From contig NC_088318.1 in the NCBI RefSeq assembly GCF_910592395.1, positions 17,546,349 to 17,610,348 on the forward strand: a stretch of 64,000 bases of DNA, in the 5' to 3' direction. The stretch is from Lineus longissimus. Lineage: Eukaryota > Nemertea > Pilidiophora > Heteronemertea > Lineidae. The notes under the pieces were generated by a model that worked only from the letters and a program-made list of their open reading frames with translations, was not told where the DNA came from and did not search any database. Position 1 is the stretch's first letter. Each line of letters starts with the position of its first letter. The translations under genes were made by a program, and so were the position numbers. This document shows, in pieces, positions 35,674 through 49,979 of this stretch.

Positions 35674-36464
35674 GTAAGCTTTGAGTCTACATTGTTGTCA
35701 GTTTATGGCAGTGCCTGTAGCCGGGAGAACTGTAGTGACCATGGGTGATTGAATCAAGACCTATCCAAATGATGTGGCTTGAATTTGTTGATAAAGTGTT
35801 TTTATTCTGGCCAAAGATACTCTGTTGAACTCAGGAATGTGATCACATTTATCAAAAGATAGGTGTTGCACAACACGAGATTATAATAAGGCGGGCATAT
35901 TATGTCCAATTTGCCATGGTGCTGTCGGGACTGCTGATCTTCACTTATGACTGGAATCACATCTGATAAAAAATAACAATATGGTAACATGGTATTGTTC
36001 TTTCTCAGATCCAACACGTCGCCTCTATGGCGTCCGTAACAATGATGAGAACAATACAATGGATGCTCTGTAACAGGTGGCATATCAATATCGTACAGAC
36101 GATACAGATTATCCATATACAATGTAGCTTTATTCTGACGAGGTGGAGCGAGAATTATTGACAAACCTCGCTCTGATATAAAGTGACCGAGGCCCTCGCG
36201 TAGCATGTTATGGTGCTGAAATGACATCTAGGCCTTAGTAGTATGCATGTTCATTCAGGTCAAGATCAGAGACTATGACATTAACATCATCATCTTCATC
36301 ATCTTAATGACCTGTATCCGGATCTCCGCTATATTTGGTTACATCTTTACCACCTGTGAAGTTTATTTATCCTGCCCTTAAAGGTTTTTGAAGTCTTCAT
36401 CAAGGAGAGGACTGTGGAGGAATTTGAGTTCCTTGAACTCCACCAAAACGATTCCGGTGAGACG

Positions 36465-36720
36465 CAATGTTCGAACCCATGCCATGTTGCCTGGTTGCCA
36501 GCAGTGTTAACCAATATGCTAAGAGGTCTTTGCTCCGAGCACCAGGACAGGCTGGCAGGATCGAGGTCTTGTCAAAGCGCTTAACAAGGCACTCGGTAGC
36601 TCATCACTTGCACACGAGGACAAAGTGGCGATCAGACTATAGGGTTTGAACCCACAACCCACCCTTCATTGCAGAGACCGACGCCATTGCACTCGAAACC
36701 AGGGTCATGAGGCTACTGTC
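36465..36720 (-). mobile_element. Two adjacent tRNA-like SINE heads
   Basis: Two B-box-like sites on the minus strand: GGGTTCGAAC (about 36469-36478) and GGGTTCAAACCC (36642-36653). Each is preceded on that strand by an A-box-like segment. Stems are degenerate. They look like two SINE copies or one dimeric copy. Confidence 0.5.
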
Positions 36721-38083
36721 TCAACATGTCCATCTGACAATCACTGATCTATCTTTTTGGTATACATGTACCACTGACTCTGAAAAAAGGAACCTTATCT
36801 TATTTTATGGTCAGATTTGCGAAGACGGACTGTTTGTAACAGAAAACCAACTTTGTTCCCAAGGTTACTTTGCCATGTCTCGCTTTGACGTCCAATTTTC
36901 CAATACTTCTCTCCTATTTCAGGTCATGTTTTAGCAATATGAAGTGTACCGTTTGCTTCTCCGCCAACATGATTGAATATTTCATGAGAATTGTAGCCGC
37001 AAAGCTTTTTCTGTAATAGATGTTGATAACCGGGTTTAACTTCAATGGTTACTGAAAAAACCATCAGCAAGTCCATTGGGACAGTTGGAATACTGTACAC
37101 AATTTGCAACATGTCAGTTATAAATTACCAATGATTCTGAAGGTGTGAGAATATGCAGTCTACAATCTACATCCCACTCTCGCAGTTCTCTGTGGGTTCA
37201 GAAGAGATGCAAAACAAATTTATCTTAGAGTGGTTCTCTCATTTGATTCCGTGCTGGTGTATCCGCGGGGAGGGAGATGAGTGATACTCAGCTCTGCATC
37301 AGTCAAGAGGCGTGAACCTCTCCCACCTCCTCGAGCGGATGTTGACCAAGTCTTCCAGAGCGTTTGCTTTGCAATTGCCTCTGATCGCTATCGGAAATTG
37401 GGACGATAGTGTCGTGATGGAATGCTGGTGCTCATATAGGGTGATTTGAGATATTTAAATCAGAATCACTACTTAGGTTTTACTAGAAACAAAACACTTG
37501 CCATTTATCATCCTTTACTGTGGGATTAGATTTGTGCATAATATAATTGGAGTGTCTGCTATTAACTTGGTTTACAAGCAGCTACTAGTGGCATGATAGT
37601 GGTTATGTGGAACGTCGTCACAAGCAATCTACATTGTACCAAGAAATACCAAAGAGATTTTTCTCCAAGAAAAGTTATGCCCTACACTGTATATCAGATG
37701 ATGCAACTACGTTTTTCGCAAGTCATCGAAAAGGAGTCTCATAACTTTAGAACGACGCAGAAAAGGCAATCTGCAGCCGAGACAGACAAGTTGGATGTTT
37801 ACTCGCTGTGTTTGTACATACACTGTTTCAATGTTTGCAGAATTGATCGCTATGTGTGGGTGCATATACAATATACAGGACTCTCGAGTAGAGGGAGGCC
37901 GTATTTGCAGACGACGAGGACAAACTGATATAAAAAATGTATTTGTTTGTGGTGAGAGTACACGTTCACACTAGTCTTGTAGCAGACCGGTAGGTCGGGT
38001 CATTCCCATGTTGTTACTATTGTTGCTCTTCATTTTGTGATGATCATGGCATCGTTCCTACTAGCCCATCAGTCTAGGGGAAT

Positions 38084-38150
38084 CTCCCTTGAGTTCAGTC
38101 GGTAGAGTGATTACCTTGTAAAGCCAAATTTTGGGGTTCAAACTCTGAAT
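38084..38150 (+). mobile_element. tRNA-like SINE head
   Basis: CTCCCTTGAGTTCAGTCGG, then TAGAG, with a B-box GGGTTCAAACTC about 45 bases on. The A-box part is nearly identical to the element at 62600-62664. Stem pairing is incomplete, so it is not called as a tRNA gene. Confidence 0.55.
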
Positions 38151-41100
38151 GGACTTGTGTATCTTTCCTCAGTAATAACACAGTACCTTCAACATTCACA
38201 GTCCCGACTTTGCTAGATATCGTTAGTGGGTGGTCAGAATCCTTGTAGAAGCTCTCCCACAGTGAACAAGTGAAGTTGTGGTGGAACAGAAATAAACAAA
38301 GCCAGCCACTGCATTCTGTTTGTCCCGCGGTCTCCCAGAAAAACTTCTTTTCCAAGAGCTTCAGGAGCAAGGGCCATCTTAGTTTATCGCTGTGTATTGC
38401 CTGATGCAATTATCAAATAGGCTGAGCATGCTGGTCTTCAGCATTCAAAAATATAGACCTTCGAAAGTAATATTAAATCGGCAGCCGCTGCCTTCGACAC
38501 ATTACAAGCTAATAGAATTGACTTGGGGATTACGCTGAAATATCGTACAGCACCTTCATGTATATATTAGCGGTGATACCATGGAAACACAGCAGTTTGT
38601 TCAGATCTTGGTGTCACTTCCACACCATTGTTCCGTATTGGCGGAAAAGTGATATTTTCATCCGTAGGAGCCAAGTCTGTTTATGCTCCATGTAGCTGAG
38701 TTTTCCTTATGCAGAAGGTGTATGGGGATCGGGAGGCTTTTGTATGGGAGGATTTCTTACCGCCTCAACATTGAGTGTTACATGTATTCTCACATAACAC
38801 TTGTTTACAGCACAAGCAAGAGACAATATTGTTTTTTCTTCAGCTCTCGAAATTATGAGATCCTCGCCAGGCAGTCCGTTTTCGTACCGAAAATAAGCTC
38901 TCCTAGTGGTGGTGGACCATAGATTTGTGGCCAAGATCGTGTCCCTTGGCAAGCATTCCCCCTGTTCTTTACCATAAAGACGGGAGGTAGGTCTGAAGCA
39001 GATGATCTGGAGTCTCCAACTCCATATGTATTTTACACGAGGCACGTTGTCTTTAAACGCGAAGGGATTTCGTTAGGCAGCAGTTTCCTGTATGAAATGA
39101 AGTGTATTAGTGGTGAGCTAACTTTCAGGTGGAGTTGCTTCCTTGTGCAGTGGCAGTCTTTTTTGCTTATTTACGAGGTTGTGAGACATCAATTTCGGTG
39201 ACATCCCGTAGGGTACGTGTTCCTTATTTCGGATAGCGCCACATGAGCTGGGTAACACAACACTAGGTATCGTTTCCTGAAGCGGCAGATGTCAACATCA
39301 TTCACTCTGGCATTTTTGGGTAGACGAAGTACAAAAAGCGCTCATTGTTGAGGAAATGAGTTTTAGATTAAACATCGATTTTCTCTTTGATGTAGCACTA
39401 TCGGGAAAAAGATCCATTCTCGCAACATTTTGCTATCGATAACTTGGAGGCATATCAGAGCCGACGCTTGATTATGATCTGTTTTGTCACGTCAATTAGG
39501 CAGTATGCCCTGATGAAATGACAGTCAGGTCACAGGATGAGTAAATTAAAGCTGTGCAGAAAATCATTGATAATCATAAATAAAATAACTTCACCTTCCA
39601 ACAATCCCGCTTCCTCAAAAGGCCCGATTCTGCCATAGTTTTGTTGCGGCGACGCCCATGACGGAAAAGTTCACCAGTATAATTAGATGCCTCTTGGGCC
39701 ACAGTCGTGAACCGTCTCAGAGCCCCCTCAAAGCAATCATTCAGTTTCAAACGATCAAGTCCAGGATCAAATCCGCAACCTGCATGGGAGTGGCGTTCTA
39801 GCAATGCTCAACACACCGGATACTCAACGTAACCGTAGGGATAAATTTGGTGGTTTTGAACAATCTGGCCCTAATTGGCTCACAGCGCTAATAAGACAGC
39901 ATCACTGACCATGAGATGAACCGCTCATTAAGGAGTCTACACACCCAACGGCATATCCCTGGGGTCGCTCTTTTTGTAGAGGTTTGACATTTCCATATTT
40001 CATTTTTATTAAGTTGTCATCCACAAAGTGACAGCCGGAGACAGAGTATGAGACGAAAAATTGAATGTTTTGACAGATTAATTTTGTCTGGCATGATGGC
40101 ACTGAGTCATCGAAGAGGTGGGCCATGTATCCAAAGAAGACTAGTGTGAAAGAACGAAACATGTGAGTAACTCGGCCATCTGAATCTATTGCAAAGAACG
40201 CTTTGACGCAGGGCAGATAATATGAAAAATGCACGGAAGACGGAATATAGCGAAGGTGCTGTAAAAAATAACTCAAAACCGCATTTTTGTGGTTAAATAT
40301 TAGTGAAACAGATGTAATCTGCTATTGGATTCTCACCACAATGTTGTGAATGGTCGACTACCATGGAGCGATGTACATTGATCTTCAGGCTGTTGGCATT
40401 CAATAACATCGCTGATGGATTAAGAGCGATGGTCACAGGAGGATGTGCAGTGCACACTGTCTGACGGTGTTGGGATCGAGAATGGAATGGGAAAACATAC
40501 TGACCGCTTCCACCACGGGAAATCAGCCTTCGTGATGTCTAATATTATCTTGTCTGATACAAGAGATTAGGAGAAATGAAATAAAATGCAATATTCCTTG
40601 TTTTGTTTCTCTATTGACGTCAATATGTTTTCCTAGTGCTGCAGTCGCTCTTTTCACGGTTGATACAAGTGGAACCTATTGATAAGCACCTGCAACTAAG
40701 TCAGATTTCGGGGATAACATTTTTCAGGTAAACCGAACGAACAGAATGATACTTTTGACGTATTCTGCAGTGCTCAGAATAGACTTATTTGATAAATTTG
40801 AAGTTTTTCATTCAAAACACTTAATTGGCCGTGAGAGGAAGACTCAACGCTGTAGTAGAGTTTAATTTCCGCTCCGGCTTATTGATGTGTGACTGAGTGG
40901 CTGGGGATGAGTCATAAAGATGTGGACAGAGAAACGAAAAATCAGGAGTGGAACATACTAACTGAGTTAAAACCCCACGGCAAGACCCCAAAGGAGTAAT
41001 GAGCAGCTGGCGCAGATCTGGGTAATGGCGTGTTTGATCAAGGCAACTGCTCAACACGAAGGCTGCATAGAGTAAACGAAATATAGGCCCACTATCTGAT

Positions 41101-43468
41101 TTTGCTAACATGGAGAGATCTATCGGCCGATCGAGCATTGTTCTCAAATATTCTGGACCGAGAAAAGACACTTATTGATGAAAAATCATCTAAAAGTTCA
41201 CTCCGTTGGATGAAAAAGGACAAATTAAGCATTGAATCTGAACTAGGTTGTCATTGGCCCTGATTTAAATAAGACCAATCACAACGAATAGCCTCATTTC
41301 CATCAAGTCCCACGAGATCATGTTCTCGCCCGAGACGTAAATCCGAAATTCGATTGATCTATTTAACATCACCTATTAGCGGACATTACCTCATTTAATC
41401 ACTACAGCATGAATAGTAATATAGGCGGCGGCTAATGGCGTTTGAACTGATGTTACTTAATTACAGCATTCTAGAGGATACTCATTACACAGGAACTGCA
41501 TAAGGTTTCCAAACAGTTCGCCTTTCTCAGACTCGGTCATTGGTTTGACATTGGTTGATCACGGGATTGATCAAAGTTCAGCTGTAGTCACAAAGCGGAA
41601 TGTGATAATGACAAAAATTGTTATAGTGATTACCTCTCGCTTTGCAGCGTTCACAGCACTAACAGGTTAAGTACTGATATATGAGTGGTATGAAACATAT
41701 TGGGCATGATGCCCACAAAATCATGATGGATCTTTCGAGCTTCCCAAAGAATGGTCTCGGGAATACACGTGGAAAATTGCTATCCTTCGCCGGTATTCTG
41801 TGTTGTCACCTTCATCTAAAATCAGTCTGCTTGTTCCTTTTTTTGTGGCGCTCTATAGTGGTGACGCAAACGCATGGGAGTCAGGATGATGCATATGCTG
41901 ATGATGCCACAAGAGCGAAGTCAATTTATGGATTAAAAACACCTTCAGTTCTTGAAGAAAGTTGTGTATTTATAAACCTTCAATCCGTACAGAAAAGCCT
42001 TTTTACGTCATCTTGCATAGGTCACCGACTAAATCGTTTCCACAAGTCTCATGTGCACAACATTATGGATGCTTCAGTTGGTCAACATCAGGAATCTCAA
42101 CACTTGCTGTTGGTTGCAAATCTCCTGAATTTCACTTATTTATGTTCATTCGTCAAGGTGATGCGTTAATTTAAATATAAGTTGTTGTTAAGCAACGAGC
42201 GAAAATTAGATAGCGCTTACGTTTGGAGTGAAATTGGATGAAGTGTGATGGATGTGGTGAAGATAGCTGTCAAAAGGTATGAATAATTAATCACTACTAC
42301 ACACTGAGATGTAGTGTGTATAGTGTGGCTCGCTACGTCTACCGCCAAACTCTTTAGCTATGCCAGGTTATCAGCATGACTGGCATAATGAACAAGTCCA
42401 TGTATCCATACATCTGCCCATTTTTGACATGCAATTTTGTATCTGTTGGTGTGTTTTCTATTTATCTCTAAAACACCTGTGGATAGAGAAGTTGCCTGAT
42501 ACATGTATTCATTTTACAGCATTAGTCAGTGTACATCTTTATGCAGTTCATCCAAACTTATCCCTCATTTACAGTATAATCAAAAACCGTCATAACGTCC
42601 CATCGCGTGTTACCAGGTTAACTATAAAATGCGATTTAGGCGAAGCAACATCAATTTCCCAAGGACTGCCATTTGAGCTGACTCACTTTGTCACATGCAT
42701 AGTTGCACTGCCGTGCTCAGAATGTGTGCACAGCCGCTGGTACCACATCAAATGACGCTGATTGATTTAGCCCGTCCTACAGCATAAAAAGACGCTAGCT
42801 GGTTACGAGTTATCCTGATCAGAACGCGGACGGATCAATAATCTGAATGAAATAGGAGAGGACTAAGCCATCAAATGTTGATTGAGTAACATGATTACTG
42901 GTTCATTGGATAACCGGCACAGAATATAGGGCTGGAAGCATAAAAGAGTGAAATATCTTGGTGAATGAAATACATTATACTTGCTAGTAGTATAGTGTGC
43001 CTTTCCAGCAGGCTTTCTTTGCACTGAGTGACCCCTAATGACGTAATCGTCCTAAAGTGACTCTTATGACGTTATCATTAGTCGATGAGGCAACATGAAG
43101 TGAGTTTCCCCAAGAATCCCTGGAAAGGAGTATAGGCCTGGAGAATTTGATGCGGCAAATGACATTTCTTACACATCAATGCAGCAGATCAAAGCAACTG
43201 CAAAACCAACATTACTTGTGCGAAGGAATGTATGTCTTACTTATAAAGTCATATTTCTTCTTATTCCTAAAAGCAATGAAAAAGCGACGGATCATACTAA
43301 GTGGACACATACCACAATGGAAATTATCTATCCCTGCCAGCTGCGTATTGATACCACTTAACTCATATAAATGATGGGGTTATCGTGACTGCATCTATCA
43401 TATCGGTTGAGGGGTTAGGGGACATTGGATATTGTCCTGCGGTGATATTCTTAACCTGCTACCACGAA

Positions 43469-43583
43469 TACTTTGATTTGTTGTTTTTGTTGTTGTTTTT
43501 GTTTTTGTTGTTTTTGTTTTTGTTGTTGTTTTTGTTTTTGTTTTTGTTTTTGTTGTTGTTGTTGTTGCTGCTGCTGCTGCTGC

Positions 43584-43614
<31 letters not shown>

Positions 43615-43617
43615 TTA
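43469..43617 (+). repeat. TTG / TTTTTG microsatellite
   Basis: About 150 bp of (TTG)n and (TTTTTG)n with an internal (CTG)5-like patch. It gives spurious poly-Leu/Phe and poly-Cys open frames. Confidence 0.95.
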
Positions 43618-45146
43618 ATCCAGTGTTACTACACTGCTTCTTATTGCTACCAAGTGTTGATTATTCTATATTTGTTGCTGTTAAGATCTTGTCATTCTTC
43701 AAGAGCATCTTATAAAAGATAGTAAACTGTGTAAATGTACTACCGTTAGCCATAAAATTAGCTTCCATTCTTGCCGACAGACGTGAATGTGCCTCTCAAG
43801 AAGAGATTCACTGCCTCTGATAAAGGAAAGAAAACTGTCATGTCAAGATGAGACTACCTCGCCGATTCTCTCTACACGCTTTTTGATATAAAGTGCTATG
43901 ACGTCCTCTTCATACTTCTGCTTCCAAATTATTTTCCGTTCTGAAAGAACCCTTTGAACTTCAGTAGTGAGATTTAAGGAACTATAAGAATGACAAGATA
44001 TATCGATTAAAAAAATGGCAAGACAGATATGTGTCGTATTTTGAAGAACACATCAACCTTCTTAGCCCTTATCATATTTCAAACAGACTAAGCCAGCTTT
44101 GGTTCTTAAGGTCATCATTTTACCATCAGTTTACATTACTGCCATTCTATGGCTGGGACTCGCCTTCGACTTCACATTGATTTTGTTTGTGTGTTGGGCT
44201 GACTATCGGTAGGTGTGTCTGAAAAATGGAGAAGGTTTTTCTTGTGTCAGAGAAATGGAGATGGAGTTCTTCTATCCGAAATCTTCCTGAAAGACGTCAC
44301 ACCATTATCCTCACCATCTTTGCATACATGTATTTTTCGATAACTTTAGAAGTCGAAAGGGTAAAGTGCAAAAAGTCTTGTTTGGTCTTTGTTTTAGAGA
44401 ATTGGTCCATCTTTTTTCGTTTTTCAAACTCGATTGGGGGCTACATACAGAGTTAATGTTTTAATGGTGTGATTGCAAAGGAATAACCTTAGAGTAACCA
44501 GCCTAGTGAATAAGGGAGTGATTGCAGAGGGAGCTACTTGTACATAAATCCTTTGATAGTTTGGCAGGAGATAATAGATATATATGATTCAATGGTCTGG
44601 CGTTCAAATGATCTATGGTTGAAATCCCAGCAACCGTTATTGCTGGTAGGGTCTCTAACGCCAAATAAGGAGTGTCTTCCACATAACCTGGTAGACAAGC
44701 CGCAGTTTGTAGACGTCCATCACCATGTGCTTAAAAAAGGTCTATCTCGTTGCTAATTGGCAATTACTTTCATGCTTTTGTTCTTCTCACTTCATGTCAT
44801 GTGAAGGAGATGCCATTAAGCAAGTCAATACAAACGTTACCATAATGGAAGAAAGCTTTTAACTGCCGCGTGTTTGTTTAATCAAGGGGTTCACCTTGTT
44901 AAAAGGTAATCTACTGGATCGTGTTTAAACGCTTTCTGGTTCTTGGGGGATTTACTCAGTGAAAACAAATTGTTCTGGTTGGAACTTTTTATCATCTTTT
45001 GGAAACTGCTGTAGTTACTTTGTGTATTGCTGTGGTGTCTTTTATGTCCCGATTGTAACCCAGTCATTTATTGTTATACCAGAGAGCATCAACTTTGTTG
45101 CAGAATTATTAATGTTTATTTCGTATAACAGTATACAATTCTAAAT

Positions 45147-45262
45147 ACAAAAAAAACAAACAAAAAAACCCCAAAAAAAAAACAAAAAACAAAAAAAAAC
45201 AAACAAAACAAAAAAAAAAAAAAAACAAAAAAAAACAAAAAACAAAAAACAACAACAACAAT
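45147..45262 (+). repeat. (A)nC-rich microsatellite
   Basis: About 115 bp of AAAAAC/AAAC units ending in (CAA)n. In composition it is the reverse complement of the TTG/TTTTTG tract 1.6 kb upstream. Confidence 0.95.
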
Positions 45263-48200
45263 AAGTGCTAGCTCTTCTTACAATCTCCCGATGTTCGGGT
45301 AAAAGCATGTCGACGTGTCGTTATCTGTTCATCATGAAAATAATAACATTTCAACCAATACCAACCATTTCTGCTGCCAGTGATAATCGCCTCTGCTTTG
45401 GTAGGCAGGTGGGTTATTTGGGCTTTCATGTCATTCTCTGTAGTCTCTTTTGTCTCAGCCAGCAATTTTAAACAATCACACTCACGGAGGAAGGTCGTCA
45501 TCGATTCGTCTTTACATTGGAACTATCCTGATATGTCAGGCTATTTCACTCAATACATACGAACTCCAATATATTTCCCTGTTTGCAAGAGGATGCATCG
45601 GAAGAACCATTCCTAAGAATAACTTTCACGTTAAGTGCATCTGCGGATTTGTTTGTTCTTTGTTCTGAAGAAGCTGGCTGAGACAATTACCTCGCTAGTC
45701 ACAAAGAGCCATTAGCTATCCAAAGATAATTTATGATTGCTGAAGAAATCCACTTATGATATGGAGGGGTGCTGTACAGAGGCAATTCATCCAGGCATGG
45801 ACAAATCTGGCAGTGCTAGTTAATAAAGGCGAGGGGGCTTGGAGTGGATACAGAACATTTGAACGTGGTTCTTCGAAAATTGTCACTGTTTGAATAGTAC
45901 GTGTTATAGAGGAAGACGTAAGTGCCGGGGTAGTAGAGCTATTCAGCTGCTATTCGACAGGTGGCTCAATGATTGTTGCAAACTCTGGACTGATAAGTGA
46001 TAAACTCGGTCCCATTAACAGACATCCAGTCAAGAGACAAAAACAGTCATAATCGTCTCTGTCCCTTACTTTGGAAACAGTGAGGAAATACCAAGGTCTG
46101 ACATTCCACTTCACCTGGGCCCAGACCAAGCTTCTTCAGCCCTGCAATCATAGTATCAGCCCTATCGAGCCATATTCGATATCAGAACAGGTGTTATATG
46201 ATTGGCTTCAATAATTCCACATCCCTTAATCTACCAAGGGACAATATCAGCTGCACACCTTACAAAAGGAATATGGTGTTTGTGGAATCGAGATGAGTGC
46301 TTTGTAATTGGCTCCGTCTTAAGCGGCCTGATCAGAGGATGTGCGTGGATAGCTCAGAAAGCATTACCATAGCTTTGATGTCCACTGAAGATACTCTGCA
46401 TGACCAAGTGAAGAAAGCGCGCCGTATCAGGCGAACGTTTCTCTCAAGGACACACATCGAAGTCGTCGCTCATGTAGCCAAAGGAGATGGCAATTCTTCC
46501 CATTTTTCGTGTGACTGGTTGAATATGTATAAGAATGGAAAGTTCGGGCTGCCAACTCTATCTTTTTATGTTTAATTGTTTTGAAAATATTTGGCAACTC
46601 CAACTTTTAATATGCAGATCAGTTTCTTAATTGATTATCAACGATTTGTTGATAGGCTTCAAGCAAGCGGAAGGTATTACCTGAACAACATATCAGGTAT
46701 CAATTCTCCATTGCGGCATCCTTGCCTCGGTCCTGAAATTGGAAACGTCTTTCAATATCACACAAAATATTTATGAGTCATGCCAATAATATGAATGGAG
46801 AATCCGTTTATCAATATGGTATCGATATCTATAATCAATGAAGATACCACATGCTGAGTGTAATTGACTATTCAACGATTCATTAGGCACTGTCATTGAT
46901 CTTATCGTCAAATGGATCGAGGAAATGAGGATTCTTTCATTAAATTGTAAGAGGTTGATCCGTAAGGAAAGAGAGATCCAGAGATTGTCTTGATTTTAAA
47001 TGGAAAAGTCAGCTGTCCTTCGGAGCTTCTATATATGGCTTGTATATTTTCCCGTGGTGTACTCCACAGTTCTGTTAATGGGTTCCGTATCACACAGGCC
47101 GATCTCGCTTCCTCCAGTTCAGAACCTATTGTTGATGAGAATCCTGCAGAATACATTATACACTCACGAGGTACCTTTATGATATCCAACATTCTCTATG
47201 GTGCGACTTGCGTGTCTCAATGACATTACCACGAAGAGTAGGGTTTGACATGTGTCAAAATCGCAGGTGTTTGCTCTCTCATAACCATACAATACAAGAT
47301 GAAGGAGAATATATACCACTTTTATCAAGAGGCAGTAACTCCTAATGGTTTTACCCTTTTTGAGTTGACTGATATTGAGATATTGAATAAAATCATCTTT
47401 CACTCGGTGGAGAGGTCGTCCAAAGTCACCGAACGAACCCTGGTAAAGCCAGACTTGAGAAGAGAGAGTCAATCAAGCAGGTATAGCCAAAGACTGTTGA
47501 TGATGAGGTTGACTTACTCCTCTCTATTATATTGAACGATGGCTAAACATATGATCTGTTTGCCTCGCCATAACTGAACAGAAAAATATGTGGTTTGCCG
47601 AGTCTTTTAACGGATCGCACAGCGTATGGGAACCAGATGGAATCTCTTCAGCGGGATATAAGACCCCTACGGCACATTTGCCTTGAGCTGGTGGGATATT
47701 GTGTTAATGACAAGGTCATACTCAATCTGCCTCCAAGACATCTGATGAAGATATATCATCATGCCTCTGGCGTGAAAGGCAAGCGGATTGGAGATGCTGG
47801 TGATGGCAGGGCAGGGCAGGGCAGGAGCATTTCTCTGCACTGGTAGGTAGGCTGGTTGGTAGGTTTTCGCCGGAGGAGTATTGGCAAATGCTCTGGCCCT
47901 TTGTCCTAAGCATGGACAGTACGTTCACCCCTCGGCTTTTATTAACCAGGCGACCAGCACTTGTCTAGGCAAAAGGTCGAACCTTCTCAACACGAGTAAC
48001 ATAGCTTATGGAATTGTATGTCCATTGTCGATGTAGAGATGATGATTCTTATCATGTTTAGGGAACATGAGTATTGTAGTTTTTAAGTGTTATACGGAAA
48101 TACCAATTGCAAATCCGCACTTCTTATATCTAGGTTCTTTCTCTTGCCTACCAAAATAGCTCACATGTTTGATAGCACTCTGGAAATAAGTCATGTTATT

Positions 48201-48845
48201 CTCGTACAACTTTCAATAATGCACCCCAAGAAACACTGTAAACAACATTGAGTAGTTGCATCCTGGACTGTTACTGATAAGTATATATACTGACAAGAAC
48301 GTGTACTTATAACTTGTATCAATCCATATGTACGACAACAATTCACGAAACCAATTTAGCTCGGCATATCATTTCTCTAGACTGTTTCCGTGACTTGATT
48401 GCTTGGCACGTCTTGAGGGCACTCGACAAAAACAATCCCTTGCATTAATTATTGCTTAAGTCTGCTGTTTGACATTATACACATGTTTAGGCTTTTGTTA
48501 CTGTTGTTGTGAATGTCACGACCGTCATGTCAGAAGGGGGGCTGCCCAACGACTTACCCAACACATCAACACCATCGATGATACCGGGAACAATAAGTTC
48601 ACGTTCGAGGAGAAGCAAAATGGAAGTCAATTTAAACATCGCAATTTAAGGAGCAAACCAACCAAATATTGGGGATTAAAACTGAACGCACCACAGCTTC
48701 TAAACTGTATTGATTTTCAGCTCTTCCCTGATTTCCTCATCATACGGGTCACTGAACCGAGAACGATCGATCTGGAAACATCAGATAAAATCATGTTTTG
48801 ATCCTCGTCCAACCCAGATATGTCTGCAATGATTCTATTAGAGTT

Positions 48846-48915
48846 CGTCCTCGTGAATACCGGTATCGGGTGCCATTTTGAAGAGGCCTCTTGGGGTGCT
48901 ATATACTGCACGTGC
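48846..48915 (+). repeat. Dispersed repeat copy 1
   Basis: Contains CCTCGTGAATACCGGTATC, then GGGTGCCATTTTGAAGAG and CTTGGGGTGC. The second half recurs at 53032-53095 and the first half recurs inverted at about 53357-53378. Confidence 0.7.
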
Positions 48916-49979
48916 CATATTGAGTATGAAATTTCAAATTTGAGGTTTTTCGTCTGAGAAAGGGAGGTTTGCTGCTTTCGAGCTGGGCTTGTGACATAAA
49001 CGTTGTCATAGGCTCTTTCGAATTTCCCTGATGTGTCCCTGATGTGTTCAGACCAGTGAGGGACAAGGAGGCCATATAATGGATACAGATCCAAGTGTCC
49101 GCTTTTCACTGATGCTAGGGCAATGCTTCAACACGTTTTTTTGTCAAAGCATCCGAAACATGCGAACACACACGTCTCGATGGACACTGCGGCCTTGAGG
49201 GACGTCAGTCTAAAGGATTGCCTCTTCTTGCTGCAAACAAAACGTGTCAAATTGTTTGTTGTCAAAGATCAGAATGATGAACATGAACTCTCAAAGAAAG
49301 AGTTTTTCATGTGATAGCAGATCATAACGGAGGCAGGATACACGTTTATATGCTTGGGGACGCCTTGACATGTCGACCTTCTGTTATTACCTATCTATGA
49401 AGGAATCCTGATCTTCGACTGATCAAACGGCGCTGAACAGAACTTGCTTGAACTTTACTATCGGTAGGTTATCTCAGAAAGAATGCAACAAGTACAGTTT
49501 TATCGGGTGTATACCTTATTTTAAGTGGAGTATCGTGCTACTGATTCGTACCGCACTTTTATATGATTCACCTTATCATCTTAACCCGAACCTAACTTGC
49601 GACACGCTAGCCTATGACCCTACTCCTTACACCATACACCAAACCAGTACACGATTGTTGATATTGTCCGTGACGGATTGAAAACCTACTCTTCATCTGG
49701 CCAATGCACAGAGAGATGTCAGATATGAGATCAATAACAGGAGATGGCATCTTGATATGTATACTTGCCATCGTCTTAGTCTTCCTAGTGTTGGGATACA
49801 ATTGCATCTGCTGCAGCCAATATATGATGTATCGAATAAGTACGAGAACATGACCTCTGGTCGATATCGAAGCTATCTTAACCATAACCTGGCAACATCA
49901 CAGCCTTTCGTGTGTCATGACCTGACGTCAATCATCATGCAGCCTATACAATGAGGAGGAATAAGCCCATTTGGTTTGA

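Larger units (their letters stand above)
35674..43468. other. Non-coding: probable arrestin-gene intron or intergenic
   Basis: No exon continuing the arrestin fold, or any other recognisable domain, is seen. Contents are tRNA-like SINE pieces (36465-36720, 38084-38150) and unique AT-rich sequence. Open frames such as 41681-42169 have no family signature. Confidence 0.5.
43618..49974. other. Non-coding stretch
   Basis: No recognisable exon. It contains an A-rich microsatellite, a possible tRNA-like remnant at about 44572-44640 (GGTTGAAATCCC at 44617-44628), a GGCAG tandem at 47805-47825 and one copy of a dispersed repeat (48846-48915). Confidence 0.5.

Noticed and set aside
36384-36456. Possible second arrestin exon (VFEVFIKERTVEEFEF, then FLELHQNDS) bounded by AG and GTGAGA
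   Set aside because: Its open frame needs phase 0, but the strong donor of the preceding exon leaves one base, which creates an immediate stop; the peptide also does not resemble the next arrestin strand. A weak alternative donor would be required.
39740-39800. tRNA-like segment with GGATTTGATCC on the minus strand
   Set aside because: Only a B-box-like string; no A box at the right spacing and no second copy seen.
41681-42755. Open frames of 162 and 131 codons
   Set aside because: No domain signature, no supporting splice sites in phase, and amino-acid composition like random AT-rich DNA.
43385-43715. Poly-Leu/Phe and poly-Cys open frames
   Set aside because: Translations of the TTG/TTTTTG microsatellite.
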